A DNA stretch of 7,154 nt from Rickettsiales bacterium. GTDB taxonomy: Bacteria; Pseudomonadota; Alphaproteobacteria; Rickettsiales; Rickettsiaceae. Made by a program: the position numbers and the translations under genes. Below are positions 6,120 through 7,154 of the stretch, piece by piece. The stretch is from positions 1-7,154 of the forward strand of contig CANNRM010000026.1 in NCBI GenBank assembly GCA_947508155.1, in the 5' to 3' direction. Numbering within the stretch: the first letter of the stretch is position 1; every line of letters starts with the position of its first letter. The notes under the pieces were generated by a model. The model had not been told where the DNA came from and did not search any database. It was given only the letters and a program-made list of their open reading frames with translations.

Positions 6120-6136
6120 CATTAGGGACTGCTAAG

Positions 6137-6493
6137 ATGCGCACAGCAAAGCATAAATTTGAAATTAGAAGAGACAGAGTTAGGTCTAAGATTTCTAAAG
6201 TATCTGATAGACTAAGACTATCGGTTTTTAAATCTGGACGTCATATATCTGCACAAGTAATAGATGATGTAAAATCCATTACTTTGGCATCCGCTTCTAC
6301 TCTTGAGAAAGATTTGAGGAAGCCAAAAAAATCTAATTGTAATCGCGAAATCGCGACTGTTATTGGTAAATTGATTGGTGAAAGAGCCGCAAAGGTTGGT
6401 GTAAAGGATGTCGTTTTCGATAAAGGTGGAAATAGATATCATGGAGTCGTGAAGGCTCTTGCTGACGCGGCTAGAGAAAAACTACAGTTTTAG
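6137..6493 (+). CDS. rplR: 50S ribosomal protein L18
   Basis: Codes for 118 aa, normal for bacterial L18. L18 binds 5S rRNA and with L5 anchors it in the central protuberance. The basic N-terminal region ([10 protein letters not shown], 11-20) is the 5S-contacting tail, followed by [20 protein letters not shown] (25-44), the helix [20 protein letters not shown], and the C-terminal [20 protein letters not shown] (93-112), a family hallmark. AGGGA (6124-6128) is a good Shine-Dalgarno 8 nt from the ATG; the spacer after rplF is 17 nt. Intact and ordinary. Confidence 0.97.
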   Translation: MRTAKHKFEIRRDRVRSKISKVSDRLRLSVFKSGRHISAQVIDDVKSITLASASTLEKDLRKPKKSNCNREIATVIGKLIGERAAKVGVKDVVFDKGGNRYHGVVKALADAAREKLQF

Positions 6494-6521
6494 TAGAAGA
6501 ATTTAATTTGAGTGAATAATT

Positions 6522-7055
6522 ATGGCTGAAATGATTAATCAAGAAAAAGATGACGCAATCGCTTTAACGCTTGTTGGCGTTAGTAGAGTAACGAAAGTTG
6601 TTGCTGGTGGTAGGACGTTCTCTTTCGCGGCTTGCGTAGTAGCAGGTGATCATGCTGGATCGGTTGGATACGGCCATGGCAAGGCAAAGGAAGTGACCGA
6701 AGCTAGGGCAAAAGCTAATATGGCTGCTAAGAAAGCGATGATCAAGGTACCTTTATATCAAGGTCGCACTATACATCATGATGTGTTTGGTCGTAGTGGC
6801 GCCGCCAAGGTTGTGCTTAGACGTGCTAGACCTGGTACTGGTATTATTGCTGGAGGTCCTATGCGCGCCGTGCTTGAATCCATTGGTGTTCATGATATTG
6901 TTGCAAAATCGCTTGGTTCTTCTAACGTATATTCGATGATTGCTGCTACGTTTGATGCTTTGGGACAACTTGCGTCTCCTAAGATGATAGCTGCTCGTAG
7001 AGGTAAAAACATGTCTGAACTTTCTACAAGTGCAAAGAATAAAATTGAAGAGTAA
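6522..7055 (+). CDS. rpsE: 30S ribosomal protein S5
   Basis: Codes for 177 aa, within the S5 range (about 160-190). S5 lies at the back of the 30S near the mRNA entry and helix 34 and affects decoding accuracy. The N-terminal dsRBD-like domain shows [20 protein letters not shown] (20-39) and the C-terminal domain shows [21 protein letters not shown]107 to P113 (GIIAGGP), MRAVLE and [20 protein letters not shown], closest to Rickettsiales S5 as remembered. In the loop before GGR, A28 stands where lysine is usual (E. coli K26), in a region tied to spectinomycin response. The 28-nt leader after rplR has only a weak GAG and ends TAATTATG. Confidence 0.97.
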   Translation: MAEMINQEKDDAIALTLVGVSRVTKVVAGGRTFSFAACVVAGDHAGSVGYGHGKAKEVTEARAKANMAAKKAMIKVPLYQGRTIHHDVFGRSGAAKVVLRRARPGTGIIAGGPMRAVLESIGVHDIVAKSLGSSNVYSMIAATFDALGQLASPKMIAARRGKNMSELSTSAKNKIEE

Positions 7056-7065
7056 GAGTATTATT

Positions 7066-7154
7066 ATGACAGAGAAAAAAACAAAAACTAAAGTTGAGGG
7101 GCGTGTAAAAGTTACTCAAATTAGAAGTTCTATTGGGCGTAAACCTGATCAACA
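7066..7154 (+). CDS. rpmD: 50S ribosomal protein L30, N-terminal part (partial)
   Basis: The window ends inside this gene; 29 codons plus 2 nt are visible. After a lysine-rich lead (MTEKKTKTKVEGR) the frame reads VKVTQIRSSIGRKPDQ, the L30 N-terminus, in which family members read KVTQIRSxIGR followed by DQR. L30 is a small 23S rRNA-binding protein of the 50S. The lead is a few residues longer than in most L30 proteins (about 6 more than remembered Rickettsia L30), but no later ATG in this frame gives a shorter start. It begins 10 nt after the rpsE stop with AAGAG nearby as a weak Shine-Dalgarno. In canonical order rplO and secY would follow. Confidence 0.93.
   Translation, partial: MTEKKTKTKVEGRVKVTQIRSSIGRKPDQ

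Noticed and set aside
1..7154. Mobile element, CRISPR array, tRNA/rRNA or inserted accessory genes
   Set aside because: The gene order is unbroken and canonical throughout, gaps are at most 103 nt, and no long repeat, transposase-like frame or RNA-gene signature was seen.

Overview
This window is the middle of the conserved bacterial ribosomal-protein superoperon (S10 operon followed by the spc operon), all on the + strand: rplD(3' end)-rplW-rplB-rpsS-rplV-rpsC-rplP-rpmC-rpsQ // rplN-rplX-rplE-rpsN-rpsH-rplF-rplR-rpsE-rpmD(5' end). Every gene keeps the canonical order, sixteen are complete, and the two end genes are cut by the window edges. No mobile element, CRISPR array, tRNA or rRNA was seen. 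I found no previously undescribed system; the second-look items are small regulatory features and residue changes.

The organism looks like an alphaproteobacterium of the order Rickettsiales or a close relative. S17 ([10 protein letters not shown]...), L29 ([10 protein letters not shown]), L23 (C-terminal IDFTGGVK), L14 ([17 protein letters not shown]), L24 (SEGGI...KEMPIH) and S5 ([16 protein letters not shown]) resemble the Rickettsia proteins as I remember them. GC content, judged from sampled lines only, is near 40%, which is higher than Rickettsia itself. S14 is the long (101 aa) zinc-free type usual in proteobacteria. Family and genus cannot be fixed from this window.

Region 1-3420 is the distal S10 operon. 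Genes are packed with 25 nt or less between them; rplD/rplW and rplP/rpmC overlap by 8 nt, and rplW/rplB and rpmC/rpsQ share a TAATG stop/start. Region 3421-3481 is a 61-nt T-rich gap exactly at the S10/spc boundary, holding a promoter-like TTGACT-17-TATTTT and three T-tracts phased at 10 nt. Region 3482-7154 is the spc operon; its only sizeable gap is the 103 nt between rpsN and rpsH (5070-5172), which holds a stem-loop and a 19-codon mini-ORF. A second perfect stem-loop lies at the 3' end of rpsN.

All products are ribosomal proteins. The S10 part supplies the exit-tunnel proteins L4, L22, L23 and L29, the peptidyl-transferase-proximal L2 and L16, and small-subunit head proteins S3 and S19 plus S17. 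The spc part supplies L14, L24, L5, L6, L18 and L30 of the large subunit and S14, S8 and S5 of the small subunit. Co-transcription and tight translational coupling keep them near equimolar. Start contexts vary from a perfect AGGAGG (rplX) to no visible Shine-Dalgarno at all (rplN, rpsH).
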